Notes: a model not told the origin generated them from the letters alone. A stretch of 64,000 nucleotides of DNA from Boswellia sacra (GCA_013180625.2 SNVD02011594.1:46436-110435); one strand, 5' to 3'; shown: positions 20,890 to 32,590, numbered from the stretch's first letter. Numbers and translations: made by a program.

Positions 20890-21811
20890 ATGTAATTATT
20901 AAATCTTCCATCTGAGAAGCTTTTTTGGAAAGACATAGAATGGTTGGACAAAGACTTATTTATAGATATTGAGACACTAATGGTCTATATTTGTAACTTC
21001 TTAAAATTTTCAGCAAACTTTATTTTGGATTCTTCGTTAAAAATTATCTGAAGTTACTCCATTTTTCAATTGAATTTAATGAGCCTCATCAGTTTCAAGT
21101 TATTATTAAGTAATAAAATCATGTTGTAATATTAATTTGGATGGTAAAAGCTGATACTTAAAAAGTTTTGAGTCTCATATAAAATATAATAACAATTAAA
21201 CTTTAAGTAGAGTAATATTTATTTAATTTAATGGTACATAAGTTCGAAGAAAAGTAATTTATATTAAATTTTATTCATACTCATATTTTTTATTCTTTGG
21301 AACAAATCAAATTAATAGTTAAAATTTCAATCAATATTATAATTAAAAATTTTAAAGTAGAAGAGGCTAATTAATATTAAATATTATCCAAAAATTTTAA
21401 TCCTAACGTCGTTAATTCTACATATAAAATTAACAGTAACCTCTTGGTCTTTCAACAATAAAAATGTAATAGAGGTTCCAATGATAGATATTTTTTATGA
21501 CTCGTTGAGTTAAAAGTCAAACTTGTACATAATGGGTTAATCTTTGATTTTTCCTTCTTCATATTTTTAATTTAATCCATTAAATTTATATCTTAAAAGA
21601 GGAAAAGATTTTGAATATTATAATATGATAAATGTCTTACTAAAAAAATATAAGTAAATTAAGTATTTAATAACTATAAATCAATTGAATAATTGTAAAA
21701 TAATATGATAGATGATGATCATTGTATTGGCCAGTATTTGCTTATAAAATGTAATTAATGGATTTATAAATAGAATGGGTTTGTGTTAAGTCAACGGATT
21801 CTGGTTGTATC
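20890..21811. repeat. Segmental duplication copy A (promoter-type sequence)
   Basis: It aligns over most of its length with 23530-24430: TAAATCTTCC, GGAATGGTTGGACAAGGACT-like start, GTTACTCCATTTTT, AATTGAATTTAAT, TTATTATTAAGTAATAAAA, GGTAAAAGCTGATA, and GAATGGGTTTGTGT at the end. Copy B is the upstream region of the prolamin-like gene; copy A has lost the coding part. A hAT element (21812-22678) follows at its right edge. Confidence 0.8.
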
Positions 21812-22678
21812 CAATGGCGGACCTACACAAGGATCGGGGGGTCCTGGGCCCCCTCTCAATTTTAAAAATATTAATGTACCCCCCTTACTTTACTTTATCA
21901 CTTTTACATTCCTTTCTTAAAATTAAAAAAAAAAAAAAAAGAGTCAATTTCAAGTTTTGTAATTCTCTTTTCTTTTTTCTGAGGACTTGAGCTACTTAAG
22001 AAATACAATAATATAATAAATTATATTTTAATTAACTTTTATTAGCTAATTCATAAATAGAATTTTAGTTTTCTATTTTTATTTATTTAATTCTACAAAA
22101 ATTATATATTTCACTTTATATAAATATTTTTTAATTAAAAAAATCTCAATAATTGTTACTAAAACAGTACAAATTTGATGATCCTAGTTTATGAACGATC
22201 CTACCATATGGTAATGACTGCCTTTTTCTTATAATTTGAAATAAAATCATATATTATATTTTTATCATGTCTTTCTTTTTATTTTTTTATTTATTTGCAT
22301 CAATTAGATTTAAATAATAGTACTATATTTTCAAGAAATTATTTATAAGAGATTTTTTATTTTATTTCATTGGTTTATATTTTTTTTTAGATAAAAAGTA
22401 ACGTATGTTATAAAATAATTTTTTTTGAATAGTTATAGAGAGATATTTTAAAAGAAAAGCTACTTTGAATTGAAATCAAATTTAAAGAAAACGAACTCTT
22501 TAAAATTTTAAGTCTTTATAGTCATAATGTCTCTCATTTAGGTGTATTTTTATTTTATTTTTTATAATTATATCATATTATTAAAATTTATCAAATAAAT
22601 TATAAATATTAAAATATTAATGATAATAGTAAAATATTAATGGTGCCCCCCTTCAATCAAATCTTGTCCGCCAACTTG
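21812..22678. mobile_element. Degenerate non-autonomous hAT element
   Basis: The left end CAATGGCGGACCTAC and right end GTCCGCCAACTTG are imperfect inverted repeats of the CAGTGGCGGA type seen intact at 34018-34775. Subterminal GGGCCCCCTCTCAATTTT and GGTGCCCCCCTTCAATCAAA also match that family. The homologous position in copy B (near 24435) has no element, so this is an insertion after duplication, although the exact target duplication is not clear. No transposase is present. Confidence 0.72.
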
Positions 22679-23150
22679 GTGGATCCATACTAAAGCTAAG
22701 TAGCCATCTTTTATCTTAAGAATAATTATTGTTAGTCCAATTTGGAAATCAAAGTATAGTTCTTGATTGCCTCATATTTTAGAGGTTGTCATAACAAATT
22801 GTAAGGAGATTCGTATTAGTCTCTTTGAAATTATGCATCTGTATGGACTTTAATTATGCATCTGTATGGACTTTACAGAACTTTAAAGGCGATTACTATT
22901 ATGCTCTTTTGAATTATACTTAGGCAGCGATTATCAAGGGTACAGAGACCTCACGATTTTAATAAAATGTCTAAAATAAACAGTAACTAACTATTTTAAT
23001 GGAATGATCAAGAAACGATAAATAGGTTTCTATTATCAGTGAACATCTTTATTACACCCATTCATACTTCTCCATAATTCAAAAGCACATAGAAATATTA
23101 TTCTTATTTAACTTGATCATGCATCTTACTATTCTAGAGTTAGATACTAT
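22679..23150. other. Spacer downstream of the prolamin-like gene
   Basis: No gene. A 23-24-bp direct duplication containing ATTATGCATCTGTATGGACT occurs at 22830-22876. Confidence 0.5.
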
Positions 23151-23519
23151 CTAGTGAACCCTACCTGAACAGTCCAACCAAATGCTTTTGCTGTTCTCCA
23201 AAGCTTTGGCTCTTTCTACTTCAGGGTGTAAAAATGTATATCCTTCCACGACCACAGTATGGCATGAATACCCAATAAAATTCACAAGCTCACGGCAGCA
23301 TTCGTCAGAAACTGTTCAATTTCCAAACACGCTTGAAACTATGTCTTCCTCGCAGTGGTCAACAATTTTGAGTTGACATTGCCGCAGAAAATCATTTGGT
23401 TGTGGAGCTGGACTGCTAACTTCCTCCAAGTTGCGAGATGCAAGCACCCACGAAGCTGAGCTAACAAGGAAAAAGGTCAAAACAAGGGAGTGGCTCCAAG
23501 GGTTCTTCAGGCTTGCCAT
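23151..23519 (-). pseudogene. Prolamin-like (ECA1-type) secreted protein with in-frame stop
   Basis: From the Met at 23519: MASLKNPWSHSLVLTFFLVS and ASWVLASR make a clear signal peptide. The mature part has FLRQCQLKIVDHCEEDIV, then a TGA (23316-23318), then in the same frame TVSDECCRELVNFIGYSCHT and a charged tail to a TAG at 23151-23153. The Cys pattern C-x6-C...CC...C is that of the prolamin-like domain of EC1/ECA1-type proteins, secreted peptides known mainly from reproductive tissues. The upstream Met at 23579 would put 20 polar residues before the signal peptide and is less likely. A TATA box lies about 70 bp upstream. The single TGA leaves half the cysteines unmade. It is a pseudogene, a null allele or a sequence error. 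Confidence 0.8.
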
Positions 23520-23529
23520 GATGCTTCTA

Positions 23530-24430
23530 AATCTTCCGTCTAAGAAATTGTTTTGGAATGATTTGGAATGGTTGGACAAGGACTGATTTATAGATATATT
23601 GAGAAACTGAGATGGTCTATGTTTCTAACTTCTTAAGAAGTTTCACAAACTTTATCTTAGAAGCTTCGGTTAAGAATTGTGAAGTTACTCCATTTTTTAA
23701 TTGAATTTAATCTGCCTTAGTTTCAGGTTATTATTAAGTAATAAAAACATGTATTAATATTAATTTAGATGGTAAAAGCTGATAGATTTAAGAGGTTTCT
23801 CATTTCTCACTAAAATAGAATAACATTATAAACTTTCAATAAAGCATCAATTATTTTATTTAATTTGAAGGTTAAGTTCGAAAGTAAAAGAAATTTATAT
23901 TGAATATTGTTCATTCTCATGTTATTAGAATCAATCAGATTGATAATTCAAAATTTACATCAATAATTTAAGTAAAAATTTTGAAGTAGAAGATGCTAAT
24001 TAATCTTAAATAAGATCCTAAATTTTAATCTTATCACCTTTTTACATATAAGATTAACAACAACCTTGGTCTTTGAATAATAAAAATTTCGTATAAGTTT
24101 TAACAAAAAGGTGTTTTAGATTATTAATTAACTTGTTAAGTTAAAGTCAAACGTATACGTATATAATGGGTAAATCTTTGATTTAACCTTCTTGATATGT
24201 TTAATTTAATCCATTACAATTATATGTTAAACACAGAAAAATTTTGAATATTGTAATATGATATAGCATTTTCTTAAAAAATAAATACAAGTTAATTAAG
24301 TATTTAATGAATATAAGTAAATTGAATAATTATAAAACATTATGATTTATGAGATTGAACTGGCGAATGTTATAAATTTTCATTAATGTATTTATAATTA
24401 GAATGAGTTTGTGTAAATCAATTGAATCCG
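23530..24430. repeat. Segmental duplication copy B (upstream of prolamin-like gene)
   Basis: Homologous to 20890-21811 in the same orientation. It keeps its junction with the coding region at its left end. At its right end, ATTGAATCCGGTGGTACC followed by CTTGGTGGATCGAG shows the arrangement without the hAT element found in copy A. Confidence 0.8.
23585..23592 (-). promoter_or_regulatory. TATA box of the prolamin-like gene
   Basis: On the minus strand TATAAATC lies 66-73 bp upstream of the chosen ATG. The duplicated flank in copy A keeps the same TTTATAGATAT context near 20965. Confidence 0.55.
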
Positions 24431-24960
24431 GTGGTACCTAAGGCTAGACCTTGGTGGATCGAGTTGCCATAATCTTAACAATATGTATATAGTTGTACAA
24501 TATATAGTTTATTTTTAACAAGCAATCTTAACAGTTTATTAAATTTAATTTATTAATGTTGTATTTAGACACAAGAATTTATTAGTCCAAATGCTTGTAA
24601 CTGTTTGAATTCAGATATCAGTTTTCACGGAACTTGTCAAAGTTTATCAGCGGATTCCTCGTTCAAACATATAAGATTGACCAAAACTCTTTAATTCTTT
24701 TGGCAATTCACTTTATAGGATCAGAGTACATGATTGATCAAGATGGTATGGTGAAACCAATTTTGAAATTCGTGGTGGTACATGCCAAAGGCATCTAGCA
24801 TGTTTTTACAAGTCTAAAACCTCAAGAAATTGCGTATATTGAAAGAAATCACTAGTATGATCGCAAAATAAAAGTCATAAAAGGAATAATCGCGGTGAAG
24901 AACGGTATAGTCAATTATTGGAAAGAGAGTTTGGAGATCAAGATATGTACCAACTGTTGA
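24431..24960. other. Spacer 3' of CNL-2
   Basis: No convincing LRR can be read on the minus strand, although this is where the LRR of CNL-2 would be. The sequence may be its heavily decayed remnant. Confidence 0.35.
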
Positions 24961-25631
24961 CAGACTCTAATTTTATTTTTCATTAATGGCATCCTCTTGA
25001 TTTCTTTCCACTTTGCAACCTCTGGTGCTTTAGTTAACCCATTACTGGCTTTAACCAAACAATTTTCCTTCACTTTTTCACTACCCCATGCTAATCCATA
25101 AAGCCCTGTCCCTAATGCACATTTTACATTTTGACTTTATCCTCGTGTTCCTTTTCCAATAAACGTGCTCAAAGCTCACAAATGATGACATCTACTTCAC
25201 TAGATTCATTTAAAAATTCTTCACCTAGCTATTCAATGATCTATTAAAGTCGCTTATAAAAGTCCTACGGTCTTTAGGATATAAATCTACTATACACAGG
25301 AAACAGATTTGTATCGCTAGATAAATTGTCATAATACATTTTTCTCCACCTCTTCAAATTCGGCTGATGTTCTTTAAGGCCTCAATTGCTTGTCATAATA
25401 CATGAGTGCAAGCGGCAGACACTCCTTGACTACCTCATCATCGGCCAGCCTACGAATTTGAGGATCCCGCTCTGTTGGAACAATTTCGATGCTTTGTTAA
25501 AATCCAAACACTTTCTCTTCAAGCTTCTCGTCAACTTCCATTTTGTTGCAAGCATCGAACTTGCAAGTTGTGAAAAGTATTTTTGATCCACCTTCTAAGC
25601 ATTGAAGAGGAATGCCCAGCTCTGTTAATTG
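24961..25631 (-). pseudogene. CNL-2 resistance gene, rear half of NB-ARC
   Basis: The minus strand in several frames reads ELGIPL, GGSKILFTTCKFDACNKM (RNBS-B, as in GSKIVLTTRS), LADDEVVKECLPLALM (GLPL), GEEFLNESSEVDVIICEL, LLEKEHEDKVKMCIRDRALW (MHD region with a small deletion), and LTKAPEVAKWKEIKRMPLM, a strongly typical RPS5-like stretch. Many stops and frameshifts interrupt it. It abuts the copia-3 target duplication at 25627-25631 and continues, after that element, at 30992. Confidence 0.83.
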
Positions 25632-26159
25632 TGTTATGCACAGCGGAAGTAATAACCAACAGAACAACTAAATGCACAACCACAAACTATACTAGATAAT
25701 TGAATATAATAGCAACTAAAGAGGCAACCAATCAACCAACAATGCAGAAATAGAAAGAACACCAAGATTTAACGAGGTTCGGTATAAATACCTACGTCCT
25801 CGAGCGCCGCTGAAGAAACTTTCCATTATCTTCAAAGAGAATTACAAACTTTTAGGCCACAATACATATTCCACAACTATTGGGCCAAACTGCAATTACC
25901 CAAATAGTTGGGTCAAACTGTAATTACCCAAAACAATGGACAATACTACAAATACAAACTTTAAGTCCTTAATAAAAGGCCCTTAAACTATGAGGTCTTA
26001 TATGTGAGACCTTACAATTATGGGGGGTGAATGATATTTCAATTGGAACACTTAACTTCTCCCATATTGCCTCCTTTTATAACCCCATATGATACTCAAT
26101 TTTTGTTCTTTAATCAATGTGGGATTCCTCCCATTGCATATGAGCCACAATGCTCAACA
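25632..26159 (-). repeat. copia-3 3' LTR
   Basis: 528 bp, TGTTGAGCATTGTGG...GCTGTGCATAACA on the minus strand. Next to it at 26160-26175 lies the polypurine tract, AAGGTGGAGAT on the minus strand. Confidence 0.94.
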
Positions 26160-26173
26160 AATCTCCACCTTGG

Positions 26174-27000
26174 CGTATATGCCGACCCACCACAAATTTC
26201 TTCTTTTTCCCACATTCTCTATCACAACTGCAACGCCTCCAAATGCGCCCAATGGCACAGTCAAACTCGCACAATATTGATCAAGTCCAAATAATGACTG
26301 AACTTGATCGCTGTCACAACCTTAGTCAACATATCTGCAGGATTCTTGGCAGTCTCAATCTTCTGAAGTAATATTCTCCATTCATCAATGATCTCCCGCA
26401 CAAAATGATACTGAACATCAATATGCTTCGTACGAACATCGAACACTGGATTCTTCGCTAAATGGATAGCACTCTGACTGTCAGAATAAAGACTAATCTT
26501 CTTCTGCCCAATTCCCAATTCATCCAGCAATCCCTGTAACCAAATAGCTTCCTTCACAGCCTCTGTCATTGCCATATACTCTGCCTCTGTAGTAGACAAA
26601 GCCACTGTAGACTGTAAAGTAGACTTCCAACTCACTGGTGCTCTTGCAAGAGTAAACACATAACCGGTTGTTGACCGACGTTTATCCAAATCACCAGCAT
26701 AATCTGAATCAACATAACCAATAGCATACTGACCACATGTATCATCCCTCTCAAAGACTAAGCCAACATCTACGGTTCTCAACAAATACCGTAGAATCCA
26801 TTTCACTGCTTGCCAAATGTCCTTTACCAGGATCATGCATGTACCTGCTCATAACTCCAACTGCATATGAAATGTCAGGTCTTGTACACACCATAGCATA
26901 CATCAGGCTACCAACTGCATTAGCATACGGAACTCAAGACATATACTCTCGTTCCTCATCTGTACTAGGAGATAAAGATGCACTGAGCTTCATATGAGGA
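26174..27000 (-). pseudogene. copia-3 RNase H
   Basis: VKDIWQAVKWILRYLLRT, GYVDSDYAGDLDKRRSTTGY, STTEAEYMAMTEAVKEAIWL, YSDSQSAIHLAKNPVFDVRTKHID and NPADMLTKVV are the standard copia RNase H blocks with the acidic residues retained. The upstream part (26840-27000) has frame changes. The enzyme removes RNA from the RNA:DNA hybrid. Confidence 0.9.
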
Positions 27001-27075
27001 GCAAGTGGGGTACTTACAGGTTTTGACTGCTCTGTAATGCCAAACCGCTTGTAATACCTTCTTCAGATACTGCTT

Positions 27076-27606
27076 CTAAGTCAAACAAATCTTGCTTCTC
27101 CCTCTATCTCTGCTAATCTCCATACCTAATATCTTCTTAGCTTCACCCAAATCTTTCATCTCAAACTCTCGATTCAACTGAGTCTTCAACTTTGCAATTT
27201 CTTCGACATTCGTCGAAGCTATCAACATATCATCAACATACAAGAGTAGATAAATGAAAGAACCATCATGTAGCCTCCGAAAATACACATAATTATCAAA
27301 TTTGCTTCTTGTATACCTCTGACCTATCATAAACCGATCAAATCGCTTATACCACTGTTTGGGAGACTGCTTCAAACCATAAAGTGATCTTTTCAGTTTG
27401 CAAACCAAATTTTATTTACCAGCAACTTTGAATCCTTCTGGCTGAGTCATATAGATTTCCTCTTCCAAGTCACCATGTAAAAATGCAGTTTTTACATCCA
27501 ATTGAACTAGTTCCATATTCATCTGAGCTACCAGGGCCAACAAAATTCTAACGGAAAAATGTTTCACAACTGGAGAAAATACCTCATTGTAGTCAATTCC
27601 TTCCCT
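27076..27606 (-). pseudogene. copia-3 reverse transcriptase, central and rear part
   Basis: The rear frame 27076-27408 has CKLKRSLYGLKQSPKQWYKRFD, YLLLYVDDMLIAST (catalytic YVDD intact) and MKDLGEAKKILGMEISRDR. Between 27409 and 27606 the sequence codes for the QMDVKTAFLHGDLEEEIYM-type block in other frames with a stop. The front of RT lies at the end of the 27607-28569 frame. Confidence 0.88.
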
Positions 27607-28569
27607 TTAAGCGTAGCCTTTAGCTATCAACCTTGCCTTGTAGCGGAAGTCATTCTTGTCAGAAAATCCATCTTTCTTTGCATATACCCATTTGCACCCA
27701 ATTGCCTTTTTACCCTTCGGTAGTTGAGCTAGCTCCCAAGTTTCATTCTTCTGAAGAGACTGCATCTCTTCGCTCATAGCTATCTTCCACTCATCAACTT
27801 CAGAACATCTGACTGCCTCTCTATAAGTGGAAGGAACATCAGCATCTATAATTGGAAGTGCATAGGCCACCATATCAGCAAATCGAGCAGGTCTGCGAAT
27901 CTCACGTCTTGGCCTATTAATTGCAATAGATTCTTGTTGTTGTTGAGGTTCCTGAGTAGAACCCTTACCATCATCTCCCAAATCCTCCTCTATCATAGGA
28001 GTATCAACATCTGTCTCAACAGATCTAACTGGGTTTAATGTCGTCGTTTCAAACTCCACCTGCTGCTGAGTATGCTCCACCTGCTGCTGAGTACCATTCA
28101 CCTTTGTCTGTTTTTCTGATTTCTTCAACATTGAAGACTCATCAAATGTCACATCTCTATTGGATACAATCTTCCTCGAACTAGGACACCAAAGACGATA
28201 TCCTTTTACTCCAGAAGCAAATCCCAAGAAAATCGCTTTCTTGGCTCTAGGATCCAGCTTAGATTCTTTCACATGATAATATGCAAGAGAACCAAAAACA
28301 TGTAAAGAATCATAATGAGAAACAGGTTGTCCAGACCATACCTCCAATGGAGTTCTTTCACCAATAGCTGCTGAAGGCAGACGATTAATGAGATGACACG
28401 CATAAGTCACAGCCTCACCCCAAAATTCTTTGCCCAACCCAGCATTGGACAACATACACCGAACTTTCTCCAACAATGTCCGGTTCATGCGTTCTGCCAC
28501 CCCGTTCTGCTGCGGTGTACCTCTAACAGTAAAATGACGTACAATACCCTCATCACGATACAATTTCAA
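27607..28569 (-). pseudogene. copia-3 integrase rear part and RT front
   Basis: A 320-codon frame: TPQQNGVAERMNRTLLEKVR carries the catalytic Glu, and FWGEAVTYACHLINRLPS, LHVFGSLAYYHV and KKAIFLGFASGVKGYRLW follow. After a Gln-rich linker comes EWKIAMSEEMQSLQKNETWEL and CKWVYAKKDG, the start of RT. It ends at a TAA just after KARLIAKGYA. The integrase inserts the cDNA into the genome. Confidence 0.9.
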
Positions 28570-29625
28570 AAACTGATCACTACAATACTCACCACCATTA
28601 TCTGTTCTGAGATGCTTGATCTTCTTGCCAGTTTATGTCTCAATCATCTTTTTCCACTTAAGGAAAGCACCCAGTACATCATCTTTTGATTTCAAACAGT
28701 ACACCTAAGTTCTTCTGGAAAAGTCATCAACAAAAGGAATAAAGTAGTGCCTACCTCCCATAGATGCGGTTTTAGTAGGTCCCCACACATCTGAGTGAAC
28801 ATAATCAAGAATACCCTCGGTATTATGAATAGCGGTGCCAAATTTCACTCTCTTCTGCTTTCCCAGAACACAATGCTCACAAAAATCTAGCTTGCAGGTC
28901 TTTGCACTTTTCAATAAGCCTCGTTTCACCACACTGAATAAGGCTTTCTCACCTACATGTCCCAAACGCATATGCCACAATCTTGTGATCTCTAAATCTG
29001 CATCATTATCAGAAACCATAGCCGCTGATCCAATAATCGTACTACTATTATAGTAATACAAGTTGTTCCTCCTAGTGCCTTTCAATACCACAAAAGCGCC
29101 TGAAGTGACCCTTAGAATACCATCTCGAATAGATATACCACAACCTTTAGATTCTAAGGCTCCCAAAGAGATGAGATTTTTTTTCAACTTCGGTACATAC
29201 CGAACATCTATCAGAACTCTAGTCAGTCCATCATTATTCCTCAATCGGATTGAACCTATCCCAGCAATATGACAAATATCATCATTGCCCATATACACAA
29301 TTCCATAATCAAGCTCTTCAAAGTGAAAGAACCAATCTCGATGTGGACACATATGATAAGTACAACCCGAATCCATAATCCACTCATCAGAACCAGAAGT
29401 AGATAGATGACCAGCTAGACATATATCTGACTCACTATCATCCTCACGCTCAACAACACATGCATCAGAAACAGCCTTGCCCTTATCTTTCTTTTTCAAT
29501 TTAGGACAATCTTTCTTCCAATGCCCTTTCTCACGATAAAAGGCACACTTATCTTTTCCTAATCTACCCCTCGACCAAGATTTTCCCCTTTTTCCTGGTT
29601 TCCTACTATGACTACGCCCTCTCAC
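28570..29625 (-). pseudogene. copia-3 zinc knuckle, protease and front of integrase
   Basis: The frame 28705-29625 has KCAFYREKGHWKKDCP, a CCHC knuckle with its second Cys replaced by Tyr, DEWIMDSGCTYHMCPHRDWF (protease with DSG intact), VPKLKKNLISLGAL, LWHMRLGHVGEKAL (GAG-pre-integrase), CEHCVLGKQKRVKF and HSDVWGPTKTASMGG (first integrase Asp). A stop after FVDDFSRRT and frame changes to 28570 remove the second Asp region from the frame. Confidence 0.88.
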
Positions 29626-29655
29626 TGTTAATGCATCTACTGACTCATCCCTATG

Positions 29656-30261
29656 TTACCTTTTATCTTTTTTACGAATTTCATAATTCAACAAAGCAGA
29701 ACAGACTTCTTCGAAAGACAGTTTATCTTTCCCATGGATAAGAGTAATGCACAAATGATCTAATTCATCCGGAAGTGAGCCAATCAATAGCATAGCCTTA
29801 ATTTCATCTTTGAAGGTTTCATCTAAGTTTAACAAATCAGCAATTAACTTATTAAACTCATCAATATGAGAACTGATGCTCGTACCTGGTTTCAACTGGA
29901 GACGGAACAATCTCTTCAATAGATACAGCCGATTCTCATTGCTTTTCTTCATATATTTGTTTTCCAGCGCCTTCCACAATTTGCTTGCAGATGTCTCATT
30001 AGTGAACGGATACTTTTGTTCTCTACACAAGCAAGAGCGAATCAACCCACAAGGTTTTATATTCAGCCTATCCCAATCTCTTTTACTGATATCTTCTGGT
30101 TTTGTTTCTTCCAGAACAATATCCAAATCTTGCTGATACAACCCGTCCAACACCTCACTCTGCCATAAGCCAAAATTATTTTGGCCATCAAATTTTTCAA
30201 CATCTATTTTTGCATTTGTCACAGTCACTGTCTTCTCAGGTACAGTTGACGATGAAGCCAT
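29656..30261 (-). pseudogene. copia-3 gag
   Basis: 201 codons from the Met at 30261: KFDGQNNFGLWQSEVLDGLY, ETSASKLWKALENKYMKKS, LYLLKRLFRLQLKPGTSISS, HIDEFNKLIADLLNLDE and LLIGSLPDELDHL are typical Tork-type gag. A stop at 29656 separates it from the knuckle region 30 bp further on; otherwise it is intact. Confidence 0.9.
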
Positions 30262-30413
30262 TACTACCTCTCACAAATAAGCTCGATACACAAATCACCA
30301 ATAACCAAGCTCCAAACAAACTATTATATTCAATAACTAGCAATCCAAATTCAATAGCCCAGAACAGTAGTAAGTGCTTCAATGAAATAGCCACTAACTA
30401 CCCAAAACCTTGG

Positions 30414-30425
30414 GCTCTGATACCA
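30414..30425 (-). other. copia-3 primer binding site
   Basis: The minus strand reads TGGTATCAGAGC two bases inside the right LTR, a perfect match to the usual initiator methionine tRNA site. Confidence 0.92.
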
Positions 30426-30427
30426 AT

Positions 30428-30986
30428 TGTTATGCACAGCGAAAGTGATAACCAACAGAACAACCAAATGCATAACCATAAACTATGCTAGATAATTGAA
30501 TATAATAGCAACTAAAGAGGCAACCAATCAACCAACAATGCAGAAATAGAAAGAACACCAAGATTTAACGAGGTTCGGTATAAATACCTACGTCCTCGGG
30601 TGCCGCTGAAGAAACTTTCCACTATCTTCAAAGAGAATTAATAACTTTTGGGCCACAATACAAATTTCACAATTATTGGGCCACACTGTAATTACCCAAA
30701 TAGTTGGGTCAAACTGTAATTACCCAAAACAATGGGCAATACTACAAATACCCAAAACAAATGGAGAAAAACAAATATTACAAACTTTAAGGTCCTTAAT
30801 AAAAGGCCCTTAAACTATGAGGTCTTGTATGTGAGACCTTACAATTATGGGGGGTGAATGATATTTCAATTGGAACACTTAACTTCTCCCATATGGCCTC
30901 CTTTTATAAGCCCATATGAGACTCAATTTTTGTTCTTTAATCAATGTGGGATTCCTCCCATTGCATATGAGCCACAATGCTCAACA
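30428..30986 (-). repeat. copia-3 5' LTR
   Basis: 559 bp, paired with 25632-26159. It has an extra segment of about 31 bp near 30745-30780 in a region of short ACCCAAA-type repeats. Confidence 0.94.
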
Positions 30987-30991
30987 AATTG

Positions 30992-31390
30992 GAGTCGCTG
31001 CAATATATATCATCCAACAATAATAATGCAAGCTTTTCTTGGACAAAGCAATGGAGATGTCCTCAGCTTCATACTTGTCATTAGACAATCGTATTCTCTT
31101 TGCGATTTCTTTTCGACACAAGCAAGCAATAGTTTCAACACAAATCCGCAATCCAACTAAAATAATTTTACTCCACAAGCAATAAAAACATATCTCCATA
31201 GACAGAAAAAAATCATCCCCTTATATATAGTGAATATCTTCACGATAGCTAATCATAGAATCCTCTAATAGCCAAACACTCTCTAATTCTTTCAAAAGAC
31301 TTACCAACTCTCGGTGGCATATGACAACTCCAACTTGTAGCAGTAGCTCTACCTCTTAATGACTGTCCTTCAACTATGAGACAACCAATT
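30992..31390 (-). pseudogene. CNL-2 resistance gene, front half of NB-ARC
   Basis: The minus strand carries CRKEIAKRIRLSNDKYEAED and ALSKKSLHYYCWMIY, matching the NB-ARC stretch between P-loop and kinase-2 (xxIAKxL...AxxLSxxLxxKxxLLxLDDxW, here much changed). Further upstream PPRVGKSFERIRECL resembles the segment before the P-loop. The P-loop itself is not recognisable. The frame meets the AATTG target duplication of copia-3, beyond which the rear half begins. Confidence 0.72.
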
Positions 31391-32005
31391 GTTAGCGCAT
31401 GCCAATGGTTTCATCGGTGCTAACCCTAAGAAAATAGAGTTAGTGAACTTGATAATTTTAATTGTGTGCAAATGCGAGTGTTTAGCAGAAAATTGCGTTT
31501 TTTATTAGAATACTCATCAAATTTAATAACTAATTGAACATAATTTTCAATAGAATTTGCTAAAAATACATAAATTTTGAAGGTTTATAACATGTGTCCT
31601 TAGGAGAGACAATAAAATTACCCTTATAATTATATTTTATTTATGTTAAATTATCCCTTCTTGTCATTATCCAATCTTGGCCCTGTGAAGATTTTTCTGG
31701 TCCTTGCTCCCTACTCCAAGTCAACAATATAACTGCATAACTATTGGATTAAGTTCGCCTTTCTCCAAGGCAGAAGCAACTCCCAAGGAAGGAGGGAAAG
31801 AGAAAAAGGCAGAGACAAACAAAGAAAAATTAGCATAAAACGTGGTGAAAGTATTGCGGGCCAAGTTTCGTTGCCGGGCCTAATTGCTGGGACTGGATGT
31901 GTATTGCCAAACAAAACAATTCATTAGTCCCTACTCCTCCCAATAGCCCAAAATCTTGGGACAAGTAGACCTAAACACCACCCCCCACCCTTACGGGTCT
32001 CCTAG
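31391..32005. other. Spacer upstream of CNL-2
   Basis: No gene, coiled-coil domain or recognised element. It is where the N terminus of CNL-2 would be expected. Confidence 0.35.
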
Positions 32006-32590
32006 TAGGCTTGGACATTTGACCCTATGAATTCGGGGCCCCAGTGAGACCCATGAGGACGAGGGGGGGCTTACCTTCCCCCCAAACAATTGCTCATTCG
32101 GGGCGGGTCTGAATTCCGAGAGATGTTGCCCCAGTCGGGGTGGGTTTGGGGCTGGGTCTGGCTTGTAGACCCGTCTAACCCGCTTCGCCCCCACATTATA
32201 AAGGGTGTATATGAAAAATTATAAAATATAGGGACTGATATGTAAGTTTAAAGGATGATTTTGATAAGTTTTAATATATACATGGGTGTCTTTAAATTTG
32301 ACAAAGTATATAAAATAAAAGTTTTTAAATAGAATGGGTCAATTCCACTAAAATTTGTCTACATGTGTATATAAAAAAAAAAATTTAAATATGGTGGGTA
32401 TACTTTAAAAAAAATTTTCCTACGAATTTATAAATGGATGGAGCGAGGCAGGGCAGGTAAGGATCCGCCTAAATTTTTTTTGCCCCTGCCCGTTCAGGGG
32501 CAATGGGCCGGGGTAGGGCGAAAAATAATGCAACGGGGCAAGGATGGATATCGGTTGTCCCATACCCGCCCCTCACCGATTCCGAGCCTA
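32006..32590. mobile_element. Non-autonomous hAT element with perfect target duplication
   Basis: It begins TAGGCTTGGACA (32006) and ends TTCCGAGCCTA (32590), and is flanked by TCTCCTAG on both sides (31998-32005 and 32591-32598). It is 585 bp. The ends are G/C-rich with GGGGCGGGTC-like motifs and the centre is AT-rich. It shares TIR type and subterminal composition with 12592-14294. It has no transposase. Confidence 0.92.

Larger units (their letters stand above)
25632..30986 (-). mobile_element. Ty1/copia element copia-3 (Tork-like), full length
   Basis: LTRs at 25632-26159 and 30428-30986, an initiator-tRNA primer site, a polypurine tract and a perfect AATTG target duplication (25627-25631 and 30987-30991) define a 5355-bp minus-strand element. 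Gag, CCHC-like knuckle, protease, integrase, RT and RNase H follow in copia order and resemble Tnt1/Tork-type elements. By eye the LTRs differ at about 23 positions in roughly 528, plus a 31-bp segment present only in the right LTR. A few stops and frameshifts inactivate it. It was inserted in CNL-2. Confidence 0.95.
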
